Notes: generated from the sequence alone by a model not told the origin. Counted from the stretch's first letter, positions 36,610-45,583 are shown. The stretch: DNA of 64,000 bases from Pandoraea norimbergensis (GCF_001465545.3 NZ_CP013480.3:2852001-2916000); one strand, 5' to 3'. Made by a program: numbers and translations.

Positions 36610-37281
36610 TCAGGCCGAAGCACGTTCGTGGCGCAACACCACACCGGTCGGCTCAACCGCCTGCTGCGAGGCGCTGTGACGGTTGAGCAGCAGGCGCTTG
36701 AGCGTATCCATCTGATGCACGGTCTGACGCACGGTGTCCTGCATCGCGTTGAAGAACCACAGGTGGCTCATAGCGATGGCCAGACCGCACGCCGTCGCGA
36801 TCAGCGCTTCGGCCACGCCGGAGGTCACTTGCGTAGGATCGCCCCCCGCAGCGCCCAGCACGTCGAACGCGTGGAACATGCCGACGATGGTGCCGACCAG
36901 GCCCAGCAGCGGCGCGACGGTGATCACCGTATCGAGCACCCACAGGCCGCGATCGACCCGCGGCACTTCCAGATAGATCGCTTCGTCGATCACCGCTTCC
37001 ATATCGCCGCCGTGAACGCGCTTGAGGTTGTGCGCGTAGGCGTCGAGCAAGCGGCCGTGCGGCAAGCCTGCGGCGGCGGCGCGCAGTTCGTCGGCATCGT
37101 GGACGTCGATCATCGGTAGCGCGCTGACGGCCGTCACGATGCGCTCACCGCCCCGGAACGTACGACGCAGGCGCAGTCCGCGATCCACGATCACGGTGAT
37201 GCCGACGAACGCCAGCAAGACCATCAGATAGAGCGTGCCGCCCGATGACATGGCCAATTGGTTGATTTGACTCAGATCCAT
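36610..37281 (-). CDS. exbB: ExbB biopolymer transport protein
   Basis: 223 residues with three membrane helices: near residues 12-32, the LLGLVGTIVGMFHAF helix, and VAEALIATACGLAIA. These are the MotA/TolQ/ExbB signature segments. A strong ribosome site (AAGGAGA) precedes ATG 37281. It follows the TonB receptor gene by 66 bases that contain a perfect hairpin. Confidence 0.93.
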   Translation of the reverse strand: MDLSQINQLAMSSGGTLYLMVLLAFVGITVIVDRGLRLRRTFRGGERIVTAVSALPMIDVHDADELRAAAAGLPHGRLLDAYAHNLKRVHGGDMEAVIDEAIYLEVPRVDRGLWVLDTVITVAPLLGLVGTIVGMFHAFDVLGAAGGDPTQVTSGVAEALIATACGLAIAMSHLWFFNAMQDTVRQTVHQMDTLKRLLLNRHSASQQAVEPTGVVLRHERASA

Positions 37282-37307
37282 GAAAATCTCCTTGCAATGA
37301 AATTCGC

Positions 37308-37333
37308 ACCGGCCGCGACAACAGGCGGCCGGT
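37308..37333 (-). repeat. Perfect GC hairpin between receptor and exbB
   Basis: ACCGGCCGC (37308-37316), eight-base loop, GCGGCCGGT (37325-37333): a perfect 9-bp stem in the intercistronic gap. There is no T tract, so it is more likely an mRNA-stability or partial-termination element. It resembles the hairpin upstream of the same receptor gene (39674-39695). Confidence 0.5.
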
Positions 37334-37347
37334 TATCCGGCGACCGA

Positions 37348-39645
37348 TCAGATTTCGGCGCGCAGGTTGACGTAGAAGCTGCGGCCCGGCACGAAGTAGT
37401 AGAGGAACTGGTTCGCGTCGGTGCCCTTGCTGGTATCGGTCGCGGCCGGGCCGAGGTTGTCGGTGATGCGGTGGGTGTCGAACAGGTTGTCGACGCCGAA
37501 CGACACCCGAACCTTCTTGAGGACCGAGCTGAGGTTGGTGAAGTCGCGCGCGACCATCATGCTCGTCACGCTATAAGGGCCAACCTTGTAGATCGAACCG
37601 TCTGCCGCACCGTTGCTGCCCTGATACATCGAGCCGACGAACTTGGTGTTAATACCCGCGTGCCACGGTCCCTGATCGAAGTTGAGGGCGATGGCCGCGG
37701 TGTATTGCGGCACGAAGGAGATGCGCTGGCCGGACTTCCAGATCTGCGAGCCCGTGCCGTCCTGCGTGTAAGTGGCGTTGTTGAGCGAGCCGTTGGCGTA
37801 AAACGAGAAGCCGCTGCCGAGCAGCACGTTGCCTTCCGCTTCAAGGCCGGTGTAACGCACACCCCCGGCGTTGAAGTACGTGGCATTCGCCCCCGAGCCA
37901 TTCTTCGTGATGTAGTTGCTGAACTCGATCAGGTACGCATCGGCATTGAACGTGAATCGATCCGCCTTGAACACCGTACCGATCTGGTAGGCCATCGAGG
38001 TTTGCGGCTGCACGTTGTTGTTGCCCGACGGATTGGCCGAGTACAAGGTGTTCAGATTCGGGCCGAGCGCACCGCGCGACACCTGGGCATAGCCCGACCA
38101 CAGCGACGTGAAGCGGTAGTTGACGTCCAAGCTCGGCAGCACGCTGTCCCACGACTTGGTGGCGGAGGTGCCCGGCAGGTTGTTCTGCAACACGCCGGCC
38201 GACAGCGAGCGCTCGAAGTGCTGATAGCGAATGCCCGGCGTGACGGTCAGCGCGTTCGTCGCCTTCCACGCGTACTGCGAGAACGCCTGCGCCGTATTCA
38301 CCTCATCGACCATGTCGTAGTAGGTGTTGCCGTAGGTGGCGTTCTGTTTGACCGACTGCCCGGTGGTTGCGTCGTACGCGAAACGATTGCGCGGATTGCG
38401 CGTGTGTTCGACCCAGAAGCCGCCGGTGAACGTGCCGTAGGCATCGGTGTGCGTCGCCGCCAGCGTGTCGCCATACGTGCGGTATTCATTGAGCTTCAAC
38501 GCGCCCGCAATGTCGGTGCCCGACTGACCGGCAGCGAAGGGCTTGGCAGCGCTGAGCGCCGAGAGCGGCGACGACGTGTTGTCGCCGTTCAGTTCATGAC
38601 TCAGGTTGTAGTAGTAATACGTGTACAGCTTGTTGCTCAGGCCCCAGCCGTTGTCAAAGTCGTGTTTGACGTCGATATAGGCGAATTCGGTGTTTTTGTC
38701 CTGATAGTTGTAGCCGTAATAGTTCGGGCTCTTCGGATCGGCGTTCAGGCCGTAGTTGTAGCCGTACTGCGCCACTTGATTAAGGGTGGCGCCGCCCGGA
38801 TTGTTGAAGTGGATCTTGTCGTACGCGTAGACCCACGTCACGAGCGTGTTGCTGCCGATCGGCGTCACACCCTTGAGGAAGATGTTCGTGTTGCGCACGC
38901 CGCTGTTGCTCAATGCGCCGTTCGAGTCGGTACGCTGAATGTTCAGGAAGACATTCGAGTCGAGCAACCCGGGCATGATGCCGGTCGTGATGCCGAGGTT
39001 TTCCTGCCACGTCGCGTGCGATCCGATGGTCTGCGAGTACTCGATCTTGCGCACGGGGCTCAGCGTCGGCGAGAACAGGTTCACCGAGCCGCCAAAGGTC
39101 GCATAGCCCAGCGTGGTGGCATTGCCCGGGCTTCGGTCGATGGTGACGCTACCGATAGTGGCGGCCGGAAAATACGACGTGGTGTGGTGCGAGAAGTCGT
39201 TAGTGTCGCCAAACGGAATGCCGTCGTACGTCACATTGAACTGACCGTCCGGAAAACCGCGCAGCGTCTGGTTCTTAGCTTCCGACAAGCCAAGGCCGTT
39301 GGGCGAAGAACTGCTGTAGCTCGGCGCAATGCGCAGAATCGTGCCGTAGTCCGCCTGCGGATTGATCTGATTGGCGATGTAGTCGCTGCTGATCTGTGTC
39401 TGGGGCGACGTGGCTTCAAGCGGGGCTTGCGTGAGCGCCTTCGCGGCGGCCGCGGTCGGTGCATTGCGTGATTTGACGGCGGTGACGTTGACGGGCGCGC
39501 CCACGTCGGAGGCCGATACGTCACCGATGTCGGTCGTTTGGGCCTGCGCCGTGCTGGCCAGTACGGCAAGCGCAATGGCGGTGAGCGTCAGATGCGGCGT
39601 ACTGATGCGATGAAGACTCGGTGTGCGCGTCGTGTTCGGTTTCAT
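37348..39645 (-). CDS. TonB-dependent outer-membrane receptor, substrate unknown
   Basis: 765 residues with a signal peptide (LTLTAIALAVLASTAQAQ). The plug domain has TQISSDYIANQINPQADYGTILRIAPSY in part, then GLSEAKNQTLRGFPDGQFN and ATFGGSVNLFSP. The beta-barrel ends in the classical C-terminal aromatic-containing strand (RSFYVNLRAEI). The plug is unlike the FhuA/FpvA type of the siderophore receptor at 9406: it lacks the REIPQSVSV motif. The receptor heads an exbB-exbD-tonB set and lies after an exported phosphodiesterase-like gene. I see no Fur-like site in front of it, so phosphate ester or another phosphorus compound is as likely a substrate as iron. The substrate is not decided by sequence. 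Confidence 0.88.
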   Translation of the reverse strand: MKPNTTRTPSLHRISTPHLTLTAIALAVLASTAQAQTTDIGDVSASDVGAPVNVTAVKSRNAPTAAAAKALTQAPLEATSPQTQISSDYIANQINPQADYGTILRIAPSYSSSSPNGLGLSEAKNQTLRGFPDGQFNVTYDGIPFGDTNDFSHHTTSYFPAATIGSVTIDRSPGNATTLGYATFGGSVNLFSPTLSPVRKIEYSQTIGSHATWQENLGITTGIMPGLLDSNVFLNIQRTDSNGALSNSGVRNTNIFLKGVTPIGSNTLVTWVYAYDKIHFNNPGGATLNQVAQYGYNYGLNADPKSPNYYGYNYQDKNTEFAYIDVKHDFDNGWGLSNKLYTYYYYNLSHELNGDNTSSPLSALSAAKPFAAGQSGTDIAGALKLNEYRTYGDTLAATHTDAYGTFTGGFWVEHTRNPRNRFAYDATTGQSVKQNATYGNTYYDMVDEVNTAQAFSQYAWKATNALTVTPGIRYQHFERSLSAGVLQNNLPGTSATKSWDSVLPSLDVNYRFTSLWSGYAQVSRGALGPNLNTLYSANPSGNNNVQPQTSMAYQIGTVFKADRFTFNADAYLIEFSNYITKNGSGANATYFNAGGVRYTGLEAEGNVLLGSGFSFYANGSLNNATYTQDGTGSQIWKSGQRISFVPQYTAAIALNFDQGPWHAGINTKFVGSMYQGSNGAADGSIYKVGPYSVTSMMVARDFTNLSSVLKKVRVSFGVDNLFDTHRITDNLGPAATDTSKGTDANQFLYYFVPGRSFYVNLRAEI

Positions 39646-39673
39646 GGCTCGGGTTCGTTCTCTTTGGAAGTTG

Positions 39674-39695
39674 TGCCGGCCAGATGCGGCCGGCA
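39674..39695 (-). repeat. Perfect GC hairpin upstream of the second receptor
   Basis: TGCCGGCC (39674-39681), six-base loop AGATGC, GGCCGGCA (39688-39695): a perfect 8-bp stem in the 104-base gap between the phosphodiesterase stop and the receptor start. It has no T tract. It shares the GGCCGG core with the hairpin after the receptor. Confidence 0.5.
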
Positions 39696-39749
39696 GCCCT
39701 GATTCGTGGTGCTGCGTGGTGCTTCGTCGTGACGGGTGCTACGGAAGGT

Positions 39750-41273
39750 TCAATCGGTCCCTTTGCCGAAGTTCAAGCCCGGGAGCGAGGTCGTGCCTTC
39801 GCGGCGAACGGCGTCGAGGGCGGAGGGCTTGAGGGCCAGTGCCCGCAGCAACGTCGGGGCGACCTGACGTGTCGAGACCGGCGCATCGATTTCCTTCGCT
39901 TGGATGTCCGGGCGCGAGACCAGCAGCGCGACGTGACGATCGTCGTCGTGAAAGCCACCGTGCTCGGCGACCTTGCTGCCGTGTGTGTAGATCACGCCGT
40001 GCTTCGTCTCGATGGCGATATCGGGCACCCGGCTATCACGCCCGACGCGGCCCCAGCCCGTCGGCATGTCGTTACCCGCGTAGACGTGTTCGATACCCAG
40101 CGCTTCGGCGTTGGCGCGCAGCCCCTTGACAATGGCCTGCGTAAATTTCGGGGGTTTCGGGTGTTTCAGCCACAAGAGGCCGACATCGTCGAGCGTCGCT
40201 TTTGCGAGCGCGTCCGGCGCGCTTTGTGCGACAACATCGAGCACGCGCTTGCCATCGATACGATGAAGTTGCCCCGGCGCGATCGGCGACTGCCCGTGTT
40301 TGGCGGCAATGACGACGAGCGTCGACGTGTCCAGATGCCGTGCGGCGAGGGCGTCGAGCACGCGTTGCAGCGATCCGTCGATCTGATCGAGCGCAGCGCC
40401 AATGGCAGCGCCGGGGGTGGCATGGGCGTCGCGGTAACCGTCACCAGACTTTTGCGCCACGCTCAGTTGCTGAAAGTTCATGCCGAACAGACGCGGCACG
40501 CCCGGCGACGCGTTGCCAGTGGCGTCACGGCCATCGATCTGCTTGAGCAGCGCGTCGACCTTCAGATTGTCGTAAGCGGGGAAGGCGGCGAGCTTTTCGC
40601 CGACGGCGGCAATTTCCGGGGTGTAGAGATCGTCGACACCTTTTCCGCTCGGACCATGCACGAAGTCATAAGCGAGATGCTTGTCGGCCCAAGCGGTGCG
40701 CCCGCCAGCGGCGCGCACGACTTCGAATACGGTGTTCACGCGCAGGTAGTTGTGCGGATAGACCGGGGCGCACTGGCGCGCCGGGTCACGAGGCAGCCGG
40801 TCGGCATTGATGGCGCCGCCACCGTCGATGCGCTTCGGATCCAGATCGATGGAATCGTCGAAGACGACTTCGGCACCGCGCACGGGCCCCGTGCCGCAGT
40901 TCTCCCCTGCGGGGACAAGTCGCCGGTCGAAGCTGTCGTCGTAGTACACGCCCGAGTTGACAGGGCTGGCGCCGCTAATCAATGCGACCATGCCCGGGAA
41001 TGAATCGGACGGTGTCGGCGTGAGTGCGTTGCGATACATCACGCCGTGATGCGCAAGCGAGGCAAGCGCAGAGGTCGGATGCACGGCGATGTAGCGGGAG
41101 AGATCCTCCTCGTGCATGCCGTCGATACTGATCAGCAGCACCCTTGCCGCCGGAGCGAGCGAAGTGGGTTGGTCAGCATGCGTCATGCCCGACGCCAGCG
41201 TGGCGCAAGCGAGCACCAAGGTCGGAACAACACTCGGGGCAAAGCGGAAGGTCTTGGAAGTCTGGGGCTTCAT
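39750..41273 (-). CDS. Exported alkaline-phosphatase-superfamily phosphodiesterase/pyrophosphatase
   Basis: 507 residues from ATG 41273; a TTG at 41297 in the same frame is less likely. A signal peptide is present (PTLVLACATLASGMTHA). The fold motifs are those of the alkaline-phosphatase/NPP superfamily: VLLISIDGMHEEDL (first metal Asp), ALTPTPSDSFPGM (likely nucleophile Ser/Thr region), and a late AEHGGFHDDDRHVALLV metal site. The usual DHG metal motif appears as AAKHGQSP. It is expected to hydrolyse phosphate esters or nucleotides in the periplasm. Its place directly ahead of a TonB receptor and ExbBD-TonB suggests that it processes what the receptor imports. Confidence 0.82.
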   Translation of the reverse strand: MKPQTSKTFRFAPSVVPTLVLACATLASGMTHADQPTSLAPAARVLLISIDGMHEEDLSRYIAVHPTSALASLAHHGVMYRNALTPTPSDSFPGMVALISGASPVNSGVYYDDSFDRRLVPAGENCGTGPVRGAEVVFDDSIDLDPKRIDGGGAINADRLPRDPARQCAPVYPHNYLRVNTVFEVVRAAGGRTAWADKHLAYDFVHGPSGKGVDDLYTPEIAAVGEKLAAFPAYDNLKVDALLKQIDGRDATGNASPGVPRLFGMNFQQLSVAQKSGDGYRDAHATPGAAIGAALDQIDGSLQRVLDALAARHLDTSTLVVIAAKHGQSPIAPGQLHRIDGKRVLDVVAQSAPDALAKATLDDVGLLWLKHPKPPKFTQAIVKGLRANAEALGIEHVYAGNDMPTGWGRVGRDSRVPDIAIETKHGVIYTHGSKVAEHGGFHDDDRHVALLVSRPDIQAKEIDAPVSTRQVAPTLLRALALKPSALDAVRREGTTSLPGLNFGKGTD

Positions 41274-41535
41274 GGAGGTAATGCATCCTCGGCGCAAGGC
41301 GCTCGGTTGAGTGGACCGGCCTGCTCGCCGGTGATCAGCGAGGCGAACTTTAGGCGCTGCCCGTGATGCGTAGATGAAGCAAAACTTGCCAACATGAACA
41401 GACTGCCAAGTGACGCCTGGCGCGCACGATCAACCTGTCCGGACGGAAAGGTTGGCGCCATTGGCGGGTCACGGGAGTCTCGTAGCCTCCCTCGGCGCAT
41501 TTACCCGAGAACCTGATCCCTTAAGGAATAGACCG
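41274..41535. other. Divergent intergenic region, phosphodiesterase / acid phosphatase
   Basis: This 262-base gap must hold promoters for both flanking phosphatase genes. It contains a perfect small hairpin, ACCGGC (41315-41320) / GCCGGT (41327-41332). I see no convincing pair of PhoB-type direct repeats. Confidence 0.5.
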
Positions 41536-42267
41536 ATGCTTCCTGTTTCGACCCGCTACGGGCGTCCCTTCGTCGCAGCGTTGCTGCTGCTGAGCGCACT
41601 GCACGCTGTGCAAGCGGCTGAACTGCCCCATGCCGACTATCTGAGCGGCGCGGCCCCCGACCTGACCGTGCTGGTGGCGCCGCCGCCCGCGCCCGGCACG
41701 CTTGCTGCGGCTGACGATCTGCGTCAGGTGCTGGCACTTCAACGCTCGCGCACCGCCGCGCAGCTGGCGCTGGCCGATGGCGACACGCACAAGAGCGTGT
41801 TCCGCTTTGCGGATGTGATCGGCACGGACTTCCGCGCGGAGCGTCTGCCGTTCACCGAGGCCTTCTTCAAGCGTCTGGCGAAGGAGGGGGCGGGGCCGCT
41901 CAAAGCGGCGAAGGATTACTGGAAGCGCCCGCGTCCGTACAACGTCAGCGCCGAGGTGCACCCGGGCATTGTGACGGAGGGCACCTCACCGAGCTATCCG
42001 AGCGGGCACGCCACGTTTGCGTACCTGAGCGCGGTGATTCTGGCGAAGATCGTGCCGGAAAAGCGTGCGGAGATCTTTGCGCGAGCCGAGGCGTACGCGC
42101 AGGGACGCGCATTGGGGGGCGTGCATTACGTGAGCGATGTCGAGGCGGGGAAGGTGAGCGGGACCGTGATCGCCGCCGCCATGCTGGCCAACCCGGCGTT
42201 TCGCGACGATCTCATGCGTGCGACACGTGAGACGCGCGAAGCCCTGAGCCTGCCGCCACTTCAGTAA
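41536..42267 (+). CDS. PAP2-family class A acid phosphatase (exported)
   Basis: 243 residues from ATG 41536, preceded by AAGGA (41523-41527). The signal peptide is FVAALLLLSALHAVQAAE. The three-part PAP2/vanadium-haloperoxidase active site is present: KDYWKRPRPYN, SPSYPSGHATF and GRALGGVHYVSD. It is similar in layout to PhoN/PhoC nonspecific acid phosphatases and releases phosphate from organic esters in the periplasm. It diverges from the phosphodiesterase-TonB operon and converges on the sensor kinase. Confidence 0.9.
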   Translation: MLPVSTRYGRPFVAALLLLSALHAVQAAELPHADYLSGAAPDLTVLVAPPPAPGTLAAADDLRQVLALQRSRTAAQLALADGDTHKSVFRFADVIGTDFRAERLPFTEAFFKRLAKEGAGPLKAAKDYWKRPRPYNVSAEVHPGIVTEGTSPSYPSGHATFAYLSAVILAKIVPEKRAEIFARAEAYAQGRALGGVHYVSDVEAGKVSGTVIAAAMLANPAFRDDLMRATRETREALSLPPLQ

Positions 42268-42275
42268 GCCGTCGA

Positions 42276-43709
42276 TCAGACGCTTGCGGCTTCAGCTGTC
42301 CGAGTGTCTTCTGACGTCTCGGGCACTTCCGGCGAGACCGACGAGATCGGCGCCGCAGCAAACCTTAACGCGACGCGGCAGCCGGGGGCAGCATCGTCGA
42401 TCCGCATCACGGCGTTGTGAATACGCGCCGTCGCAGCCACCACACTCAGCCCCAGCCCGTGACCGGGCGTCGGCATACCGCTGACGCCCGCTCCGCGATA
42501 GAACGGTCTCAACACGGCATCACGCTCGACGCTCGCGATCCCCGGTCCGGTGTCGCAGACTTCCACCACGGCATGCTGAAGCGTCGCCATCACACGCAGG
42601 CGCACCGTGCCACCGGCAGGCGTGAACTTCAACGCGTTGTCGAGCAGGTTCTGGATGGCACCAAAGATCAAATCGCTGTCACCCAGCACCGGCGCACAGC
42701 GTTGTGTCTCGACCAGCAACGTGACTGTGCGCTCTTCGGCCAGCGGCTCGTAGAGATCTACAACGTCTTCGGCAATACGTGCGAGATCAACGTGACGAAA
42801 CTGCTCGCGACGCGAGTGGGCGTCGATTTCGGCGATTCTCAGCAGCGCCGAGAAGCGGCCGAGCACGTGGTCGGTTTGCTCGAGGGCTCGCTCGACGGCC
42901 ATGTCGTATTCCTTGGCCGACGTCGCGCTACGGCGGGCACGTTCCAATCCGGCGCGCAAGCTGGTCATCGGCGTGCGCAGATCGTGCGCGATCCACGCAC
43001 AGACGCCGCGCAGCTCCGAGACGAGGCGTTCAATGTCGTCGAGCATCGTATTGACGAAGCCCACGAGCAAATCAATGTCATCGCGGCGGCCGCGCGTCGG
43101 CAGGCGGCGCGTGAAATGACTCGAGATGATGTCCTGACACGACTCCCGCAACTGGCGAACCCGCTGATTGGCGGCGCGATGCAATGCGTAGCCGCACAAG
43201 GCGCCGAGCAGGATCGTCGCCAGCAGACCGCCAAACGCCACACGCACGAGCATGTGATCGAAGCGGTCGATATCGTCGACGGCCTGCCCGACGATCACGC
43301 GGTTGCCATCGGGCATGGTCGCGATCATGGCGCGGTAGGGGCGCGCCCACGTATCGCCTTCTTTGTCGACGACCGACTGGACGTAGCGGTACGCGTGCCA
43401 GTCGGGTTTGCCTTTCGGCATCGTGTCGATGTTGCCGGCCAGCCGTTGCCCGCTCGCGCTGAACAGGCCGTAGGGGCGCATGTTGGCCGCTTCACGGTGG
43501 CTGCGCTCCGTAATATTGGTACGGGCGTCGGCGGGTGTGCGCCGGATGAGTTGCGTGCTTTCGCGCTGGAGGCGGGCGTCGACCAGATCGGTCAGGTAGC
43601 CCATGGTGAGCCAGTAGACCACGGCGAACAGGGTGACGACAGACACGATGAAGATCGCGAAGATCGGCCCGGCGCCCCAAAGGCTGCGCAGAAAGCTGCG
43701 CTCAGTCAT
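42276..43709 (-). CDS. Two-component sensor histidine kinase
   Basis: 477 residues from ATG 43709, which overlaps the regulator stop by eight bases; ATG 43715 is an alternative. Two membrane helices (near residues 14-36 and about 160-180) flank a periplasmic sensor domain of about 120 residues. Then come HAMP, the HisKA H-box IAHDLRTPMTSL, the N box NLLDNALKF, and G boxes DTGPGIA and GHGLGLSVV. It phosphorylates the response regulator encoded just upstream. The signal is unknown; the position beside phosphatase genes suggests, but does not show, a phosphorus-related cue. Confidence 0.92.
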   Translation of the reverse strand: MTERSFLRSLWGAGPIFAIFIVSVVTLFAVVYWLTMGYLTDLVDARLQRESTQLIRRTPADARTNITERSHREAANMRPYGLFSASGQRLAGNIDTMPKGKPDWHAYRYVQSVVDKEGDTWARPYRAMIATMPDGNRVIVGQAVDDIDRFDHMLVRVAFGGLLATILLGALCGYALHRAANQRVRQLRESCQDIISSHFTRRLPTRGRRDDIDLLVGFVNTMLDDIERLVSELRGVCAWIAHDLRTPMTSLRAGLERARRSATSAKEYDMAVERALEQTDHVLGRFSALLRIAEIDAHSRREQFRHVDLARIAEDVVDLYEPLAEERTVTLLVETQRCAPVLGDSDLIFGAIQNLLDNALKFTPAGGTVRLRVMATLQHAVVEVCDTGPGIASVERDAVLRPFYRGAGVSGMPTPGHGLGLSVVAATARIHNAVMRIDDAAPGCRVALRFAAAPISSVSPEVPETSEDTRTAEAASV

Positions 43710-44433
43710 TGGCATGGAGAACATAGCCCGTCCCACGCACGGTGTCGATCATCGCCGAGCAGGCGCCGTCCAGAGAAATCTTCTTGCGCAGCCGGGCGAT
43801 GTGCACGTCGATGACGTTGGTCTGCACGTCATGCTGATACTTCCACACCGATTCGAACAACAATGCGCGCGTGACCACCTGATTGGCGTTGCGCATCAAA
43901 TATTCGAGCAGACGCATCTCGCGCGGCTTGAGCACGACCGGCACCCCCGCACGCGTCACGGTCCCGTTGTGGCTATCCAGATAGAGATCGCCGACGCGCA
44001 GCGTGGCGCTCACGTCCGTATCGCTGTGCCGGCGTAGCAGCACGTCGATGCGCGCGGTCAACTCGTCGAAACTGAAGGGTTTGGTCAGGTAGTCGTCGGC
44101 ACCGTTGCGCAGGCCGCGCACCCGTTCGTCCGTGGCGCCAAGGGCAGACAGCATCAATACAGGCGTCTTGATGCCGACATTGCGTGCCGTCGTGAGGATC
44201 GACATGCCATCGATCTCGGGCAACAACCGGTCAAGCACCACGCAGTCGAATTGCCCGTGCAGCATTTGTTGCAGTCCGGCGCCACCGGCGCTGGCGAGTT
44301 CGACGGTAAAGCCATGCTCACCGAGTGCCGATACGATCTCGTGAGCGACCTTGGCGTCATCCTCCACCACCAGAACGCGGTTGGCCGCACAGGCCCCGCC
44401 AGCGTGCGTGAACTCAACGGTAGGCGCGCGCAT
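43702..44433 (-). CDS. OmpR/PhoB-family response regulator
   Basis: 243 residues. The receiver domain has the acidic pocket VVEDDAK, phospho-acceptor Asp in CVVLDRLLP, the conserved Thr/Ser position in LMLSALG and Lys in YLTKPFS. The winged-helix output domain carries LKPREMRLLEYLM and NVIDVHIARLRKK. It is first in the two-gene operon with the histidine kinase and opens away from the GntR gene. Confidence 0.93.
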   Translation of the reverse strand: MRAPTVEFTHAGGACAANRVLVVEDDAKVAHEIVSALGEHGFTVELASAGGAGLQQMLHGQFDCVVLDRLLPEIDGMSILTTARNVGIKTPVLMLSALGATDERVRGLRNGADDYLTKPFSFDELTARIDVLLRRHSDTDVSATLRVGDLYLDSHNGTVTRAGVPVVLKPREMRLLEYLMRNANQVVTRALLFESVWKYQHDVQTNVIDVHIARLRKKISLDGACSAMIDTVRGTGYVLHAND

Positions 44434-44525
44434 GGGTCGTCTCAGGTCTGTAGGGTGAGCGCAGACTCTATGGCAACTGTGTGAAACATTCGTGACAGAA
44501 CAGTTCGAAGTTACGTCGCAGAAAA

Positions 44526-44555
44526 GTATACGAATATCAATAATTGTATAATTCG
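44526..44555. promoter_or_regulatory. Candidate GntR operator / promoter upstream of the gntR-type gene
   Basis: GTATACGAA (44526-44534) and, in opposite sense, TTGTATAATTCG (44544-44555) form an imperfect dyad about 60 bases before the GTG start. TATAAT (44547-44552) could be the -10 box. GTATACGAA recurs ahead of the dioxygenase operon (45347), which supports autoregulation. Confidence 0.5.
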
Positions 44556-44602
44556 CGCATCATTCACCCCTGCCTGGTGCGCGGCCTTCCGCGCGGACTT
44601 CC

Positions 44603-45268
44603 GTGACCACGAGCGAAACCGCTTCACTCTCCACCGCCGAACGCGCCTACGACGCCATTCGCCAGCAGATTCTGTCGGGCGAATTGCAGGAAGGGGCACC
44701 GATTCGTCAGGACGATATTGCCGCGCAAATGGGCGTGAGCAAGATCCCGGTTCGAGAAGCGCTGATGCGTCTGCAATCCGAGGGCTGGGTGACGCTCAAA
44801 CGCAATGCGGGTGCGTTCGTGACGCCGCTCACCGCGAGCGACTGCGTCGAGATGCTCGACCTGCGCATCGCGCTGGAATGCCGCGCGCTCGAAATCGCCG
44901 TGCCCAACATGGCACCCAGCGATCTTGCCCTCGCGCAGGAGCTGCTCAAACGTTACGAGAAAGCCGATACCCCGCAATCGTGGAGCGACCTGAATCTGGC
45001 GTTTCACCAAGCCCTGTATGCGCCCGCCAATCGTCCCCGGCTGGTCGCCACCGCACAGGCCGCGCAAGAGCGTATGGGCCGCTTTCTGCGCACGCATCTC
45101 TCCGCCGTCAACGACCATCAACGCTCTTACGACGAGCACTTCGCGATTCATGAGGCCTGCGCCGCCGGCGATACGAAAACCGCCGTCCGGCTGCTGCGCA
45201 AACATCTGGAACAAACGCAACGCGAAGTGATGGCGTATTTCCGGCTGAGCGGCAAAACGTCCGCCTGA
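44603..45268 (+). CDS. GntR-family transcriptional regulator (FadR/FCD subgroup)
   Basis: 221 residues from GTG 44603. The N-terminal winged helix-turn-helix is typical GntR: AYDAIRQQILSGELQEGAPI, QDDIAAQMGVSKIPVREALM, then GWVTLKRNAGAFV. The C-terminal all-helical FCD ligand domain has MLDLRIALE and the metal-binding residues FHQALY and HFAIHEAC, and ends at HLEQTQREVM. It probably responds to a small carboxylate or amino acid. It precedes the dioxygenase-ABC operon in the same direction and shares GTATAC-type dyads with it. Confidence 0.92.
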   Translation: MTTSETASLSTAERAYDAIRQQILSGELQEGAPIRQDDIAAQMGVSKIPVREALMRLQSEGWVTLKRNAGAFVTPLTASDCVEMLDLRIALECRALEIAVPNMAPSDLALAQELLKRYEKADTPQSWSDLNLAFHQALYAPANRPRLVATAQAAQERMGRFLRTHLSAVNDHQRSYDEHFAIHEACAAGDTKTAVRLLRKHLEQTQREVMAYFRLSGKTSA

Positions 45269-45344
45269 TTCCCTGCATTTTTCCCACGTCTCGCACTTCA
45301 CACCGCCCTCGTTTTCAGCAGTGTGAGAAATTGATTTATTCAAA

Positions 45345-45354
45345 TCGTATACGA
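45345..45354. promoter_or_regulatory. Candidate GntR operator (perfect palindrome)
   Basis: TCGTATACGA is a perfect 10-bp palindrome in an AT-rich stretch. It shares GTATACGAA with the site upstream of the gntR-type gene and fits the TnGTnnnACnA-like pattern of FadR/VanR-group regulators. Confidence 0.5.
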
Positions 45355-45583
45355 AATAAATAAATGATATACGGACGCAATTTTGTTCGCGTATAGTCGA
45401 GTCGACCGGGAGTCCACGTACCCGGGAGTTCGGGTCGTCCCGGTAGGGATTTCAGACCCGCGATTCGCCGCGTCTGCCTTGCTGCGCAAGGCGTTGCGAG
45501 TCGCCATGCCATTGCGCAAACATGCCTCGTGAGCCTGTTGTTTTCCGAGGCTAGGACTTTCCCTGATTGGACGTCGCTCCCGA

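Noticed and set aside
37258..39471. Long open frame (737 codons) on the plus strand opposite the second TonB receptor
   Set aside because: It is an antisense shadow of a GC-rich gene; the translation has no family motifs and is rich in Arg/Val/Ala repeats.
41500..41535. ACCCGAGAACCTGATCCC before the acid phosphatase looks like part of a TPP riboswitch thi box
   Set aside because: The 5' CTGAGA part and the GCGTAGGGA end are absent, the pairing stems do not form, and the gene has no thiamine link.
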